In this document: positions 1 through 11,085 of the stretch, piece by piece | Layout: every line of letters begins with the position of its first letter | Position numbering within the stretch: position 1 is the stretch's first letter | Source: Paramoeba atlantica | Lineage: Eukaryota > Discosea | Reading direction: 5' to 3' | DNA length: 64,000 nucleotides | NCBI GenBank assembly: GCA_977017575.1 | Contig: CDRNVI010000163.1 | Location: forward strand, 1-64,000 | Position numbers and translations under genes: made by a program | The notes under the pieces: generated by a model | Databases searched by the model: none | Seen by the model: the letters and a program-made list of their open reading frames with translations, nothing else | What the model was told of the DNA's origin: nothing

Positions 1-688
1 CCTAAACCCTAAACCCTAAACCCTAAACCCTAAACCCTAAACCCTAAACCCTAAACCCTAAACCCTAAACCCTAAACCCTAAACCCTAAACCCTAAACCC
101 TAAACCCTAAACCCTAAACCCTAAACCCTAAACCCTAAACCCTAAACCCTAAACCCTAAACCCTAAACCCTAAACCCTAAACCCTAAACCCTAAACCCTA
201 AACCCTAAACCCTAAACCCTAAACCCTAAACCCTAAACCCTAAACCCTAAACCCTAAACCCTAAACCCTAAACCCTAAACCCTAAACCCTAAACCCTAAA
301 CCCTAAACCCTAAACCCTAAACCCTAAACCCTAAACCCTAAACCCTAAACCCTAAACCCTAAACCCTAAACCCTAAACCCTAAACCCTAAACCCTAAACC
401 CTAAACCCTAAACCCTAAACCCTAAACCCTAAACCCTAAACCCTAAACCCTAAACCCTAAACCCTAAACCCTAAACCCTAAACCCTAAACCCTAAACCCT
501 AAACCCTAAACCCTAAACCCTAAACCCTAAACCCTAAACCCTAAACCCTAAACCCTAAACCCTAAACCCTAAACCCTAAACCCTAAACCCTAAACCCTAA
601 ACCCTAAACCCTAAACCCTAAACCCTAAACCCTAAACCCTAAACCCTAAACCCTAAACCCTAAACCCTAAACCCTAAATCCTAAACCC
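1..688. repeat. Telomere array, (CCCTAAA)n
   Basis: About 98 tandem copies of CCCTAAA run from the first base. Only the innermost copies deviate (an AAATCC variant near 677-682). On the G-rich strand this is TTTAGGG, the repeat known from plants, many algae, apicomplexans and several other protists. The G-rich strand reads toward base 1, as expected for a left chromosome end. The near-perfect array shows a true end rather than an internal relic. Confidence 0.98.
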
Positions 689-847
689 GTAATTGGACTG
701 AAGCCAGACAAGAGTACCAGAAGAGTAGATGCAAATGGGACAAATTGTACAAAGAAAGTTCAAACCTATTGCTCCTGTGATCAAACACTCATTTTTTGTT
801 CAGGTTGCTTTGCTGACCATATGAGCAGGCACATGACTGAGAACTAA
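689..847 (+). pseudogene. piggyBac-like transposase, C-terminal zinc-finger remnant
   Basis: From the first base after the telomere array, one frame stays open for 52 codons and ends in TAA at 845-847. It contains the motif YCSCDQTLIFCSGCFADHMS followed by RH, with another Cys nine residues before it. This spacing of Cys and His (CxC, then CxxCF, then HxxxH) matches the cross-brace zinc finger that ends piggyBac-family transposases. The catalytic part is absent because the telomere begins there. The fit rests on the Cys/His pattern alone, so another small zinc-binding domain is possible. Confidence 0.5.
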
Positions 848-1030
848 TTAGTCCTTTTGAAAAATGATAATTTTTTTTTTTTTGGTGACTCAATTTTTTT
901 TTTCAAAAAACAATATTTGGACAAATATTTCTTGATATTCTTGTTTAAAAGATCTTTATTAAAAAGTTTATCAAAAAAAATCTCCCCTCCACCCACCAGT
1001 GGCTTCAAAAAAGGAGTCAAAAATAGGGGC
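848..1030. other. AT-rich spacer between piggyBac tail and gypsy element
   Basis: This stretch is rich in T and A runs and shows no convincing gene. The minus strand holds a purine-rich patch near 980-1000 (GGTGGGTGGAGGGGAGA), which could be the polypurine tract of the gypsy element to its right. If so, its 3' terminal repeat would have begun here and has been replaced by other sequence. Confidence 0.3.
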
Positions 1031-1912
1031 CTAATTAGTCTTTTGGCCTGGAAGGAACCCGTTATGCTTAAGGATTTCCTTCACTTCAAAATCATAACCA
1101 TCATCATCTTCAACAATCTCTTCAGGTGTTGGCTTTGAATTAACAATAGATATTTCATTTGATTCAGGATGCAAAGTAATCTTGTACTGAACATGGAGTT
1201 TCTTTAAGTTCTGAACATTTTGGATTTCTGAATTCTTCTTTTGTTTGAGTTCTTGAATCCAGTAACTTCCATTCTTAAAATCCTCCACAACTACATAAAT
1301 CTCTTGGTAATAATAGGGTCTGTACTTCTTCACAATCTCTTTTCCTTTTGATTTGTTTCTCTTCAACACTTGATTACTAACCTTCAACACAGTGTATGTT
1401 CCTTCATTTGCTTTGTCATATCATTGTTTTTGTTTCACAGCCACTTTCTCTCTCTCCTCTCAAATCCAATTAATCATGCCCTTCCTCTCAGTTTGTAGCT
1501 TCTTGACATAGTTATCAATCAGTACCACTGGTTTGTTCACAGAGCCGAAGAGAGAATCGATTGGCATAATTGAATGTCTTCCAAAGTGAAGATAGAAAGG
1601 TGTGTAACCAGTTGAGGAAGAATGAGAAGTATTGAAAGCAAATTCCACAAGAGATAAGAGAAGGTCCCAATTGTCTGTATATTTATCAACAAATGAGCAA
1701 ATGATTGATTCCATAACTTTGTGGGAACATTCAACACAGCTGTTACTTTTGGAGTTGTAGGAGGCAATAAAGGTTTGTTTCATTCTGAGAAGCTGGGTCA
1801 GTTCTGCAAAAATTTGATTTGCAAATTCTGAACCATTAACTGTTACTATCTGCAAAGGCATTGAATTAACACAAACATACTGAAGTAAGGCTTCAGCAGA
1901 GGCTTTGGCAGA

Positions 1913-2483
1913 TGTGAAGTGGCCAGGAGTTTGGAGAAGGAAAGAGTAGGCAGGTGAAGGAAAGAAGGAAAGGAAAGAAGGGGAAAAGAAAGAAAGAGAA
2001 AAGTCAAGAGCAAATCATGGAAAAGATTGGTGGTGCATCACAAAGGGAAACCAACCAAGTAAGTTTATTCCTTTTACCAACAAACAAAAGAAGTATTTGT
2101 ATGGGACAACAAATATAACAAGTGTGGAATTGACAAGAAGCAAAACAAAATGAAAGACAAAAACACACAAGAAAAAGGATGTGGCAGAGAGATTAAATCA
2201 CAGATAAATGTTACAGAACATAGGATTAATTGATATAAAGATTATATAAAATAGAGAAATAAGATGGTGTGAAAATATTAAGGGAACAACTTGAATTCAG
2301 AGTGAGAACTGGGTGGGAAGAGCTCAGATGAGAGAGACAGGAATACATGCAGAATCAGAACAGTCTGTACAGTCTTACAAATGTTCATCAGGGATATTCA
2401 CACAACAGAGGAGCACAGTGGTGTACAAAGAGAAACAGATTAATTTGCACAACATGGAATCAGTTCATACCAAGATTCTAACA
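1913..2483 (-). repeat. Terminal repeat (left) of the 7.9-kb LTR element
   Basis: It has the same length as 9256-9826 and differs from it only by transitions, by eye. Read on the minus strand it begins TGTTAGAATC, and the copia element's repeat starts with the same nine bases, TGTTAGAAT. Confidence 0.9.
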
Positions 2484-5400
2484 CACCCTTTTAAATGAAT
2501 ATGTTTCACATAAATCAGAAGAAGGAATTTCACAACACATTAAAAATCAAGAACAATTAAAGCAAAGCAGCAAGACAAATAGGATTTACATTTAGCACAG
2601 CAAATCAAGATGAGACGAACAGACAGAGATTCATCATTGAACCAAATATCAAGCCATCAAGGAAATTGGAATGAATCACAAAATCACAAGAACAAATATT
2701 AGTCGAACAGAATGGAAAAACATAAGAGATTGGTGCAGAAGTAATCAATAATCCAAAACATATTACTTTAAAGCAAAAGAGGGATCAACATGAGAGCACA
2801 AGAGATAATCAGAGAATTTAAGGCATGGACATAGAGAACAAGACAGGAGAATTCAATTCAGGAATTCAAAAAATAATACAACCCAGGAAAGGAAAAATCA
2901 ATCCAACAAAAAAACAGCAGGGAAAAGGAAGAGAGGGATTTGTGTTCACTACTGGAGACACAGGTGGTGCATTGAATCCTCAGAAATGCTATGTTCACTC
3001 ATCATTGAGTGAGGATTGGAAGGGAGAAAGGATAAGTGTTCAACAGGAATCACTATTGTATAGTTCCTCTGGGTATGCTACATTTACTCATCATTGAGAG
3101 AGGAAGGTGCTAAAGATGTTGAAAAGAAGAATCTTTCAGAGAGAAGCAAAACAAGTCATCAAAAGATGAATTGGTGAGATCAAGAGTAGAAAATCAAAAT
3201 GATTTCAACAGAAACAAAGAAATCAAAAGTCCAACAGAAATTATTAAGGTGTCACAAGCTTCAAAGATAATTGGGAACAGGCAAGAAGGATATTGGATAG
3301 AGAGCAACAGGAATGAAGTGCAACAGCAACAAAAAAGACAAAAAAAGATCATCTAGAATAGTGCTGAAAACATAGTTCAGAGGCAAAGCATTCCAGGTAT
3401 GTATTTCCAAAATTCAGGAGATGAATTTTCAAAGATAAATCACACATCACATATGTAAGAACAAATATGTTGTCACACAAAAGATAAATGTTGATCAAAT
3501 TGACAAATGTTACAATTGCATTGAGATTTGAGAAGAGAGGTGAGGAGAACACAAGCTGAAAGAAGAACATCAAAGAAAAAATGTCATGGGGTCAGTGAAA
3601 ATCCATTGCAAGAGTGAGAAAAACAAAAACTCAGAGAATTAGAGAAAGTAAAACTCAGAACTCCCTTGAAAGAACAAAGATGAGGCAATGGAGTCACAAG
3701 AAAACAAAGAGGGGACATGAGAACTCCCTTCAAAGGTAACAGGTGTCTCAAAAGCAAAGTAACATCAGAGGGCATTGTCTAAGGGATTGCAAAGACAAAA
3801 GCAGTCATCAAATTGCAGGCAGAACAGAAAGAAATGGAATAGCAATCTCCAAAAATAATGATAACATCGAAACAGAGGAAGAAGGAACAATATTCACAAT
3901 CAACCATAAAACAAGAGAGAATTGGAGAGCGAGAACCAGATCAAAAGATTAAATTGCACAACAATAATTTGACAAGAATAAACTATGAGGAATAACAAAG
4001 GAAATTGAATAATACCAAAATGTTTTTAAGTGAAGCCAAGAAATTAGTCATGAATCATACAAACACTCCCTTCCAATTTGATATTTTGATCTCATCACAA
4101 TAAGGACATTTCAAAACAAGAGAGAGTATTAATCATCAAATCGCAAAATCAAATCGACAGAGGAAATCCAAAATCAACTTATCAAAGACCAAGAAAAGAC
4201 TTAATTCCAATAAATCAACCAATAATTAGAATAGGGTGTAAATGGTACAAGATGCTCAATAGAACTTGCTGAAAATAAAGCCATTACAAATCAAATTCAA
4301 GAATCGGCATTATTACCAGAGAATAAACAAAAACATAAGACTATAACAGAGGAAAATGCAAATCAAGGTTTCTTAAAGAGAAAAGAAACTTAGAACAGAG
4401 AGTATCAATGACAAGAAAGAAGCATCAGCAATCAAGTCAACTTCAAAACAAACAGATCAAATTAGAAAGGTCATAACTTGAGAGAAAGTGCAGTAACCAA
4501 AATCAAAACAGCTTCAGGGGTGGTACATCCAACATTACACAAACACAATTTTTTAATAGAACACCCTTCCAACATCAAAATGGGTTTCAAAATTCAAGTA
4601 GGAGTATCCAAGAGAGGAATCCAAGTGAAAATAAAGTCCAGAATTGAAATCACAAAAGGTAAGAGGAAGGTATAAATTTGACAATTTCAAAGCAAGGAAG
4701 GAAATTAGGAGAATTTCCATCATCAACCAAAAACAAAAAAACAAGAAAAATCATCCCAAGGCATCAATCCAAGAATGACAAATTCAGAATGACATTGTTA
4801 CAAGAAAAACAAGGAGATGAAATCAATTATTTCTTCAATAAAATCAACACAGGGATGAATTCAATTAGAAATAAGAGTTCAAATTCACAGACAGGGAATT
4901 TGAGATAACAAGGTGAAAAATCCAAAGAGGTTAACAACAGAGTACATTCAGATTCAAGAAGTACAAATTCAATCCAGAATTACTTTGAAGATATCAGGAA
5001 TTTTTAAGAACATCATCAAGACAGAGGGGAAAATCCAATCAAGCTTTGAAGAAACAAAACAAAATGAGAAATTGTCAAGCATAAGAATAATCCAGTCAGG
5101 CAAATCCACAATCACAAATTCACAATCAGAAATGGCAGTTAAGGAACAAAAAATCCGAAAATACAAATTCACAAATCCAAAATGAGATAGAAATGAGTAT
5201 TAAAACTATACAACCATCACTCAATCAATACAAATGATCACAAACATTCATTGAATCAAGAGAAAAAGCTTGATCAGGGCTCAACTCAAAATCAACAATA
5301 AAATAATCATTAAAATGCAGTTTGTAAGCATGAGGCAAACATCAACAAAGACCAATTGAAATAACAGAAGGGATCACGAAAATTTTTGAATAGAACCAAC

Positions 5401-6860
5401 AATCACAATATCCAACACAAAGAAGAGATTGAGGAACATGAAGAGGCATTGAGAAATGTTGACAAACAAAACTCAAGTCAAGATTATATGAGGAAACAGT
5501 GCTGTGTAAGCTGAAGTTGTCCAGAATATTAATTCCAAACGATATGCTGTTCCAAAAGCATAACCAAAGACAAATAACCAAAACAAACAATGAGAGAGAG
5601 GACTGAATTGATTTACCAACAAAAATGAAGTATGGAAATCAACAAGAAATCATCTTGAGTGAATCAAAGGCAGAGAGAATCCATAAAACAGGAATAGAAC
5701 CAAAAGAACAGTTAAGCAAAACAAAGAACAAAGTCAAAACAGAGTGTCATGATAGGCAAAGAAAGACATTAACAAATACAAGAATAATCTCCAAGAAATG
5801 AGAAAAATAACATGAATCTTCCATGACATAAGGAGAAAAACAAAAACAGGTGTGATCAGAACTGTGCTTATCGAAAAACCATGTGCTAGGTCAAAGACAG
5901 CTGCCAGAAATATAATTCAAAACAGTGCACACCAGTATAAAATCGTAAGCTGAAAGCTAAAAAGCTGGTGCCTTGTCAGGGCTGATAGAAGGAGAGTGAA
6001 TAAGTGATAATGGGATCGCTGAGGATAGAAGAGAAGGTGCGTCCATATAAATCAAAAGGAGAGGGATAAAAGAGAATGACCAGCTCCATATCACAAAAAC
6101 AAACAAAAAGATGTCAATTATCCATGCCAAGAGTGCCAAAAAATTGATAACCAGGATCATCTACAAGAAAGATCCAAAAACCAAAACAGGAAGCTTAATT
6201 GTAGCCATAAAACCAAAAATGACAAACAAAAATTGTTGTCCAAAACATAAAATCCAAACAGGAAAAACATTCTACAAAAGAAGGATCAAAAATACTGTAG
6301 ACATGTCGCGAACATAATAAACAGACAAGGCATGTGCTTCATAAAATGAGGAATTATCAAAAACATCTCAAGACAGGAGCAAAACCAACAAATAAACGTA
6401 CCAAGAGATTCAACAAGATGAACAAACAACAGAATGATCATTGAGAGCAATGAACAAAATGTAAAGGGCAAAGTAAGACAATGAAGGACAAAGTCTTGAT
6501 CCAAAAGTATAAAAACAAGAGATCAAAAACGAAACAAACAGGCTTAAGGTGTAGAAGTACAAGAACAAGGATCAGAGGTGCAAAGAAATCTTCTGAGAAG
6601 AATTTCTTTACTCAAAACGAGACCAAAAGAACTTGATCTCCTTAATTCGAAACAAAGAACAAGAATTGAAAAATGGTTTCCAATTTTGATGCTCAGTTCA
6701 CAGAATAACAAACAGACTTTTTCAAAGAGAAAGAAGACAAGAAAACAAAAACAAATGAACAAGAAAACAATTGAGATTCACAAACACTAGAATCACAATT
6801 GCGAGAATTGGCCAAAAACCGTGACCACGACCCAAAAAAACAAAACACAAAAAACGAGTT
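2484..6860. other. A-rich noncoding interior of the LTR element
   Basis: About 4.4 kb in which the plus strand is very rich in A and poor in T, with words such as AACAAAAG and CAAAATCA scattered throughout. Open frames are short, lie on both strands and show no family motif. I see no gene here. The composition is unlike that of both the host genes and the coding LTR elements. Confidence 0.6.
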
Positions 6861-7084
6861 TTCAACATAACAACCCGTCTCCACTCCAAAAGAACAAAAA
6901 TTATTATTTTCTCAGAAAATTCTCCAATTTTCTGAGAAAATTTGAGAATATTTCAAAATTTTCATGGAACAAAATTGAAAGAATGGAAATGAGGAAACTA
7001 TCAGAAAATAAAGAAATAACAAAAATAACAAAATTCTTATTTTCTTTTGAGAGTCACATTTTTTAGGTATTTTTTGTTTTCAAA

Positions 7085-7978
7085 ATGGACAAGAGAAAAA
7101 GAGAGAACACCCCAAAGAGAAGAAAGAAAAGTTTGATTGGGAAAGTGGAGAAAATTCTTCTCCCTTATGTAAAAAAGAATCAAGGAACCCCCATCTTGTT
7201 TGCAATTGCCATGTCTAGTGCTCTTGGGGTTCCTATTGAACCAAAACTGGTGTGGAAAATCCTTTCTCAAAACAACTTCAGTTTGAAAAAAGCCTCCTTT
7301 ATTCCTGGTTTCTCAATTCCAAAAGAATGAAGTGGATATCTCCAAGATCTGAAGCAATTCTGGACCCAAGTCAACCAAGCTGTTTTTCTTGATGAAAAAA
7401 AGTTCAAATTGAATGAGATTGTGAGCCGGTCCTGTTTTCGAGGCTATGCTCCAATTGGAACTCGACTTCAACCTCATATGCAACGCACAACCCATCTTCA
7501 ACCCAGCCTCCCATGATGCGAAATTATTGGAGCATTTGGTGTTCTTCCTATGCAAGATCAAAATGAAAAAGGGAACCTTGGACTGGTAACTGGAAAATTG
7601 GTTTCCCTAACACTTTCTGTAGTGGACATCATTGGTTTCTTCAAGAGGAATTTGAGTGCTGTTTTAACACCATACCCTGGCCCTAACTCAATCGTGATTC
7701 TCGACAACATGCCTTGCCATCGGAAACATGAAAGTGAGCTTCAAGAGATTGTCAACTCTCGTAGTGCCTATTTGCTTTGGAATCCCCCAAACTCACCAGA
7801 CTTGAACCCAATCGAAAAATTCTGGAATGTTGTGATTGCACACAGCAACCGATGAATTTTTAAACTTGCCAATGGTATTGATGAACCACAACACCTTTTT
7901 GCAATGAGGGATTTGATTTCTTGTCTCTTCAATGTGAGAATGACAATAGCTCATTATTCTTACTGTTTCAATTCTTGA
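7085..7978 (+). pseudogene. IS630/Tc1-mariner type transposase (DDE_3) with in-frame TGA codons
   Basis: One reading frame from the ATG at 7085 to TGA at 7976-7978 carries the three acidic motifs of the DDE_3 superfamily: VFLDEKKF near 7395, IVILDNMPCH near 7698 and NSPDLNPIEKFWN near 7788. A basic N-terminus (KRKRENTPKRRKK) precedes a helix-turn-helix-like segment (about residues 30-75). The frame contains three internal TGA codons (7328-7330, 7514-7516, 7853-7855), no TAA or TAG, and no frameshift. A polyadenylation-like AATAAA overlaps the final TGA. Either the gene is a lightly decayed copy or TGA is read through; see findings. The family call is firm. Confidence 0.8.
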
Positions 7979-8146
7979 ATAAAAACACAAAAACAGCTTT
8001 CTCTCCTCTCCTGTTTCTCTTCTTTTCTCTCATTTCTCTTGTCTCTCTTTCTCTTTTTTCATCTTTGTGACAGTTAAAATAACATCATCTTTTGGTTTTT
8101 TTTTTCGAAATTACCAGGTCAAGCAGTTGCCCAACAAAACAAGAAA

Positions 8147-8359
8147 ATGTTCCAGGTATCTTTTGGAGAATTCCAAGAATTTCTGCGTTTCAAAAACCAA
8201 CTCACCCCACCCTCCCAACCCCCTTCTTCCAACCCCTTCAACCCCAATGTGAATGGACTCGCTTTCCAAGGTTTCGAAAATGCTCTTCAAAAGAAACCCA
8301 CCCCACTCTCACAACCCCCTTTCCACTTCGACCAAAATGGGTTTCAGTGGGGAGAGTGA
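8147..8359 (+). CDS. Possible small Pro-rich exon, function unknown
   Basis: A 70-codon frame beginning MFQVSFGEFQEF carries two similar blocks (LTPPSQPPSSNPF and PTPLSQPPFHF, each followed by NG-F). Its base composition is clearly richer in C than the surroundings, and a splice-acceptor-like tract (TTTCGAAATTACCAG) lies just upstream at about 8103-8118. These points suggest a coding exon, perhaps an accessory frame of the DNA transposon. I do not recognise the family, and it could be chance. Confidence 0.25.
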   Translation: MFQVSFGEFQEFLRFKNQLTPPSQPPSSNPFNPNVNGLAFQGFENALQKKPTPLSQPPFHFDQNGFQWGE

Positions 8360-8410
8360 AAAGAGCACAAAAAATAATTTTTTTTTTCTCTTCAGTTTTG
8401 GAAAGGCCCT

Positions 8411-8724
8411 TTATTTTGTTTTGTGAAAAAAATTGGTGATCTTCTGTGGAGGAGGGAGAACTTTGGCAACATAACACTCATTCATATCTTCTTCCACAAT
8501 GCCACACACACAGATTGCAGTCATATCAACTACTTCAATTGTTTTCTGTTTTTTGTAGTCCGCATGTTGTTCAGCCTTCTTGGTTGAGCCTTTTGTTTTG
8601 TTTTGTTTCATTTGTTGTTCTGTTTCCTTTTTGTTTTGTTTTGGTTGTTGCTCCTTCTTCTTTGTTTGGTCTTTCATTTTGTTCTGTTCCTCCTCAAGTG
8701 AGTTCCTGTTTTTTGGCCCTGTGA
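8411..8724 (-). CDS. Possible Lys/Gln-rich tail exon, function unknown
   Basis: A minus-strand frame, open from about 8724 to a stop at 8411, encodes a highly charged Lys/Gln stretch followed by CVCGIVEEDMNECYVAK. The charged stretch resembles the tails of several transposases and chromatin proteins. The single CxC pattern is too short to name a domain. It converges on the plus-strand frame at 8147-8359. Confidence 0.2.
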
Positions 8725-9239
8725 GTTCTAATAATTGAAAGATTGTATAAAAAAATATAAATTGTTTGGTTCTCTTGGTTTGGAGTCATTTTGATTTTTT
8801 TGTTTCTTTCCTGCAAGTTTCACTGATTCTTGAGCCATTGTTCAGTTTTGGAAAATGAAATGTGGAACCTGAATTTGTGACACATCTGTAAAAACCAAAT
8901 TTCTAAACAATGTTATCAGGAAATTCTGATTTCCTCTTTTTTGACAAATCTTGGAAACAACAAGCAACTAACTTGGAAAGAACAAATTTTTTGCTTTTTT
9001 GAAATTTTCTCAAAAATCCAAGAAAAATAAAATTCTTTTTTGAGAATTTTCTTTTTCCTTTTGAGAATATTGTTGGAATATTTTCATTCAAAAAAGTGGG
9101 AACAGGTTGGAAGAAAAAACATGCAAAAAGAAATACGAAAAAGAACGGAGAGGACAGTGATTCAAAATCACTGCTTCCAAAAAACAAAGACAAAAGAGGA
9201 GGAAGGATAAACTTTCAAAAAACAAAACTCAGGCTGGAA

Positions 9240-9255
9240 GCCTAGACTCTTAATC
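9240..9255 (-). promoter_or_regulatory. Primer-binding site, tRNA-Lys(CUU) anticodon-arm type
   Basis: GCCTAGACTCTTAATC lies directly against the 571-bp repeat. The identical 16 bases lie against the copia repeat at 17896-17911. The stretch AGACTCTTAATC equals the anticodon arm of eukaryotic tRNA-Lys(CUU), not a tRNA 3' end. This points to priming by a half tRNA, as known for Drosophila copia and yeast Ty5 with initiator tRNA-Met. Confidence 0.7.
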
Positions 9256-9826
9256 TGTGAAGTGGCCAGGAGTTTGGAGAAGGAAAGAGTGGGCAGGTGA
9301 AGGAAAGAAGGAAAGGGAAGAAAGGGAAAAGAAAGAAAGAAAAAAGTCAAGAGCAAATCATGGAAAAGATTGGCAGCACATCACAAAGGGAAACCAACCA
9401 AGTAAGTTTATTTCTTTTACCAACAAACAAAAAAAGTATTTGTATGGGACAACAAATATAACAAGTGTGGAATTGACAAGAAGCAAAACAGAATGAAAGA
9501 CAAAAACACACAAGAAAAAGGACACAGCAAAGAAATTAAATCATAGATAAATGTTACAGAACACAGGATTAATTAACATAAAGATTATATAAAATAGAGA
9601 AATAAGATGGTGTGAAAATATTAAAGGAACAACTTGAATTCAGAGTGAGAACTGGGTGGGAAGAGCTCAGATGAGAGAGACAGGAATACATGCAGAATCA
9701 AAACAGTCTGTACAGTCTTACAAATGTTCATCAGGGATATTCACACAACAGGGGAGCACAGTGGTGTACAAAGAGAAACAGATTAATTTGCACAACATAG
9801 AATCAGTTCACACCAAGATTCTGACA
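9256..9826 (-). repeat. Terminal repeat (right) of the 7.9-kb LTR element
   Basis: It pairs with 1913-2483 and is followed by the target duplication GCAGA. On the minus strand this is the 5' repeat, with the primer-binding site just inside it. Confidence 0.9.
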
Positions 9827-10388
9827 GCAGAGGGATCTGGAATTGCATACAGACGTATATAGCCACTAAAGTTATCAAAAATAGCCAAAATAAAAGAATT
9901 CCTGCAAGCAGTGACTTTTGATCCCTTTGTACAATCCAGATAGAGTAAAATTCCAAGATAAGAAGCCATGTAAGGGTTTAAATCAGATGTCAATGTCTTT
10001 GTTTTCAAGTTGATCATACAATTAAGGCAACGGTGATAGTAACCTTTGATCACAGCACTCATACCAGGAAAATAATAGAAAACAGCAATTGCATCATAAA
10101 GTCACTTGAACTTGTGGTGTCCAGAGATTAGATCTGAATGATAAGCTTCAAATACTGTATTCCACAAACTCTGGGGCAGAATTGCAGGTGAGAGACAACC
10201 AGCAGCTGTAGTTTCATCCACTTTCCTCAAGATTCCAGATTCATCAACTCAGTACTTGTGAGCAGTTCATTGGAGTGCCTAAAGATAGTGCTTCCTCTTA
10301 GGCAAAAGACTATTAATCAAGTAATTAATAATCATTGAGCAAAACTTATCTTTCCTTTGAACCTGAGTAAGGTAAGGAAGTTCAACTA

Positions 10389-10820
10389 TTTTTTTTTCTT
10401 TTTTTTCTTTTTGAGGCAGACTTTATTCAATTAGTAGTTCTTAATCTAAGCCATTTGAATTACATTAAATTATGTTTGTTTTTAACCTTTAATGAGAGGT
10501 GAAGTTTTAAACTTTAGCTTAGTTCAGTCAGTCTTTATGCTGAACTTTAGAACTTCTGCAAGTTCAGGCTGGAGGATGCACATCAGAAGGGAGAATAATT
10601 CAAAGCTCCTTCCAAGGGAATTTACCCTCAACTTTTTAGCAGACAGGGCTGAGATGTAACCTGTTTCAATTTTCACACTTCTTCAAGAGCTCCTCACTCC
10701 AATCAAATCACTCTACAGCACCAGAAAAATTTTCCATAATATTGAAAAACTGGGATTTGAACTTGCCCCCCCAAGGTTAGACATAGTCGAATTTACAACT
10801 AAACTACAGGCACCAACCCT
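10389..10820 (-). mobile_element. tRNA-derived SINE, full length (432 bp)
   Basis: On the minus strand the element starts with a tRNA-like head holding an A box (TAGTTTAGTTG, 10796-10806) and a B box (GTTCAAATCCC, 10752-10762). It continues with an unrelated body and ends in an A-rich tail (the T run at about 10389-10412 on the plus strand). It is flanked by a 15-bp duplication, AAGGAAGTTCAACTA (10374-10388 and 10821-10835). It sits in the old gypsy element. A second copy at 20973-21276 shares the body and tail. Such elements are transcribed by RNA polymerase III and moved by a LINE reverse transcriptase; no LINE is seen in this window. Confidence 0.9.
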
Positions 10821-10853
10821 AAGGAAGTTCAACTAAAACCCAATCAATGTCAT

Positions 10854-11085
10854 AGTGAACGACCTCCTGACTCCACACCAGACACACAGTCACTCCAACA
10901 CACAGAGAACAATGGACTCAAGAATGGTCTTCAAGCACTTTTTTTATTCTGAAACTTCCAAGTGAGTTTCTTTCTCTTTCTCTTCTTCAGCTAATATCTG
11001 AACTCTACAAGTTCATAATTTTTCTCCTTCTTGAGCTTCATCTTTCACTGAATTCCCCTGGGGCTAAACTAACACCCTGTGCACA
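10854..11085 (-). repeat. Chromovirus terminal repeat (left)
   Basis: It matches 21940-22171 over its whole length, with about six transitions between the copies. The outer boundary is set by GTCAT. The bases AG before the first TG could belong to the repeat or be extra, so the start is uncertain by two bases. Confidence 0.85.

Larger units (their letters stand above)
6865..9110 (+). mobile_element. Probable IS630/Tc1-type DNA transposon inside the LTR element
   Basis: The transposase gene at 7085-7978 lies in a segment whose ends are tentatively set by a weak inverted repeat. AACCCGTCTCCACT near 6871 matches, on the opposite strand, AACCTGTTCCCACT near 9100 (11 of 14 positions). A short palindrome, TTTTCTCAGAAAA, with partial copies follows the left end. 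The right half carries two small frames of unknown role (8147-8359 plus, 8411-8724 minus). The ends are uncertain; only the transposase is well supported. Confidence 0.4.
1913..9826 (-). mobile_element. LTR element without gag-pol (LARD-like), 7.9 kb
   Basis: Two 571-bp direct repeats (1913-2483 and 9256-9826) begin with TG and end with CA. They are flanked by the 5-bp duplication GCAGA (1908-1912 and 9827-9831). A primer-binding site lies at 9240-9255, next to the right repeat, so the element reads on the minus strand. A short purine tract sits beside the left repeat. The interior of almost 6.8 kb has no recognisable gag, protease, integrase or reverse transcriptase; it holds A-rich noncoding sequence and a Tc1-type transposon. 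The terminal repeats differ at about 27 positions (near 5 percent), giving a moderate age. The shared primer site and repeat ends suggest it is mobilised by copia-type elements such as the one at 11812-18439. It is inserted in the integrase region of the old gypsy element. Confidence 0.85.

Noticed and set aside
1-688. Possible CRISPR or satellite array
   Set aside because: The unit is 7 bases without spacers, at a sequence end. It is a telomere.
845-1044. Short match TAATTAGTC near 845 and again near 1030, considered as a target duplication or LTR edge
   Set aside because: Only about a dozen bases match, and no matching ends or partner repeat support an insertion between them.
2484-6800. 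About twenty frames of 60-90 codons inside the A-rich LTR element
   Set aside because: All are short, on both strands, with biased residues (Lys/Asn/Gln or Phe/Leu/Ser) that simply follow base composition.
10389-10820. A functional tRNA gene in the SINE head
   Set aside because: A and B boxes are present, but the cloverleaf arms do not pair convincingly and the region continues into the SINE body with a tail and target duplications.
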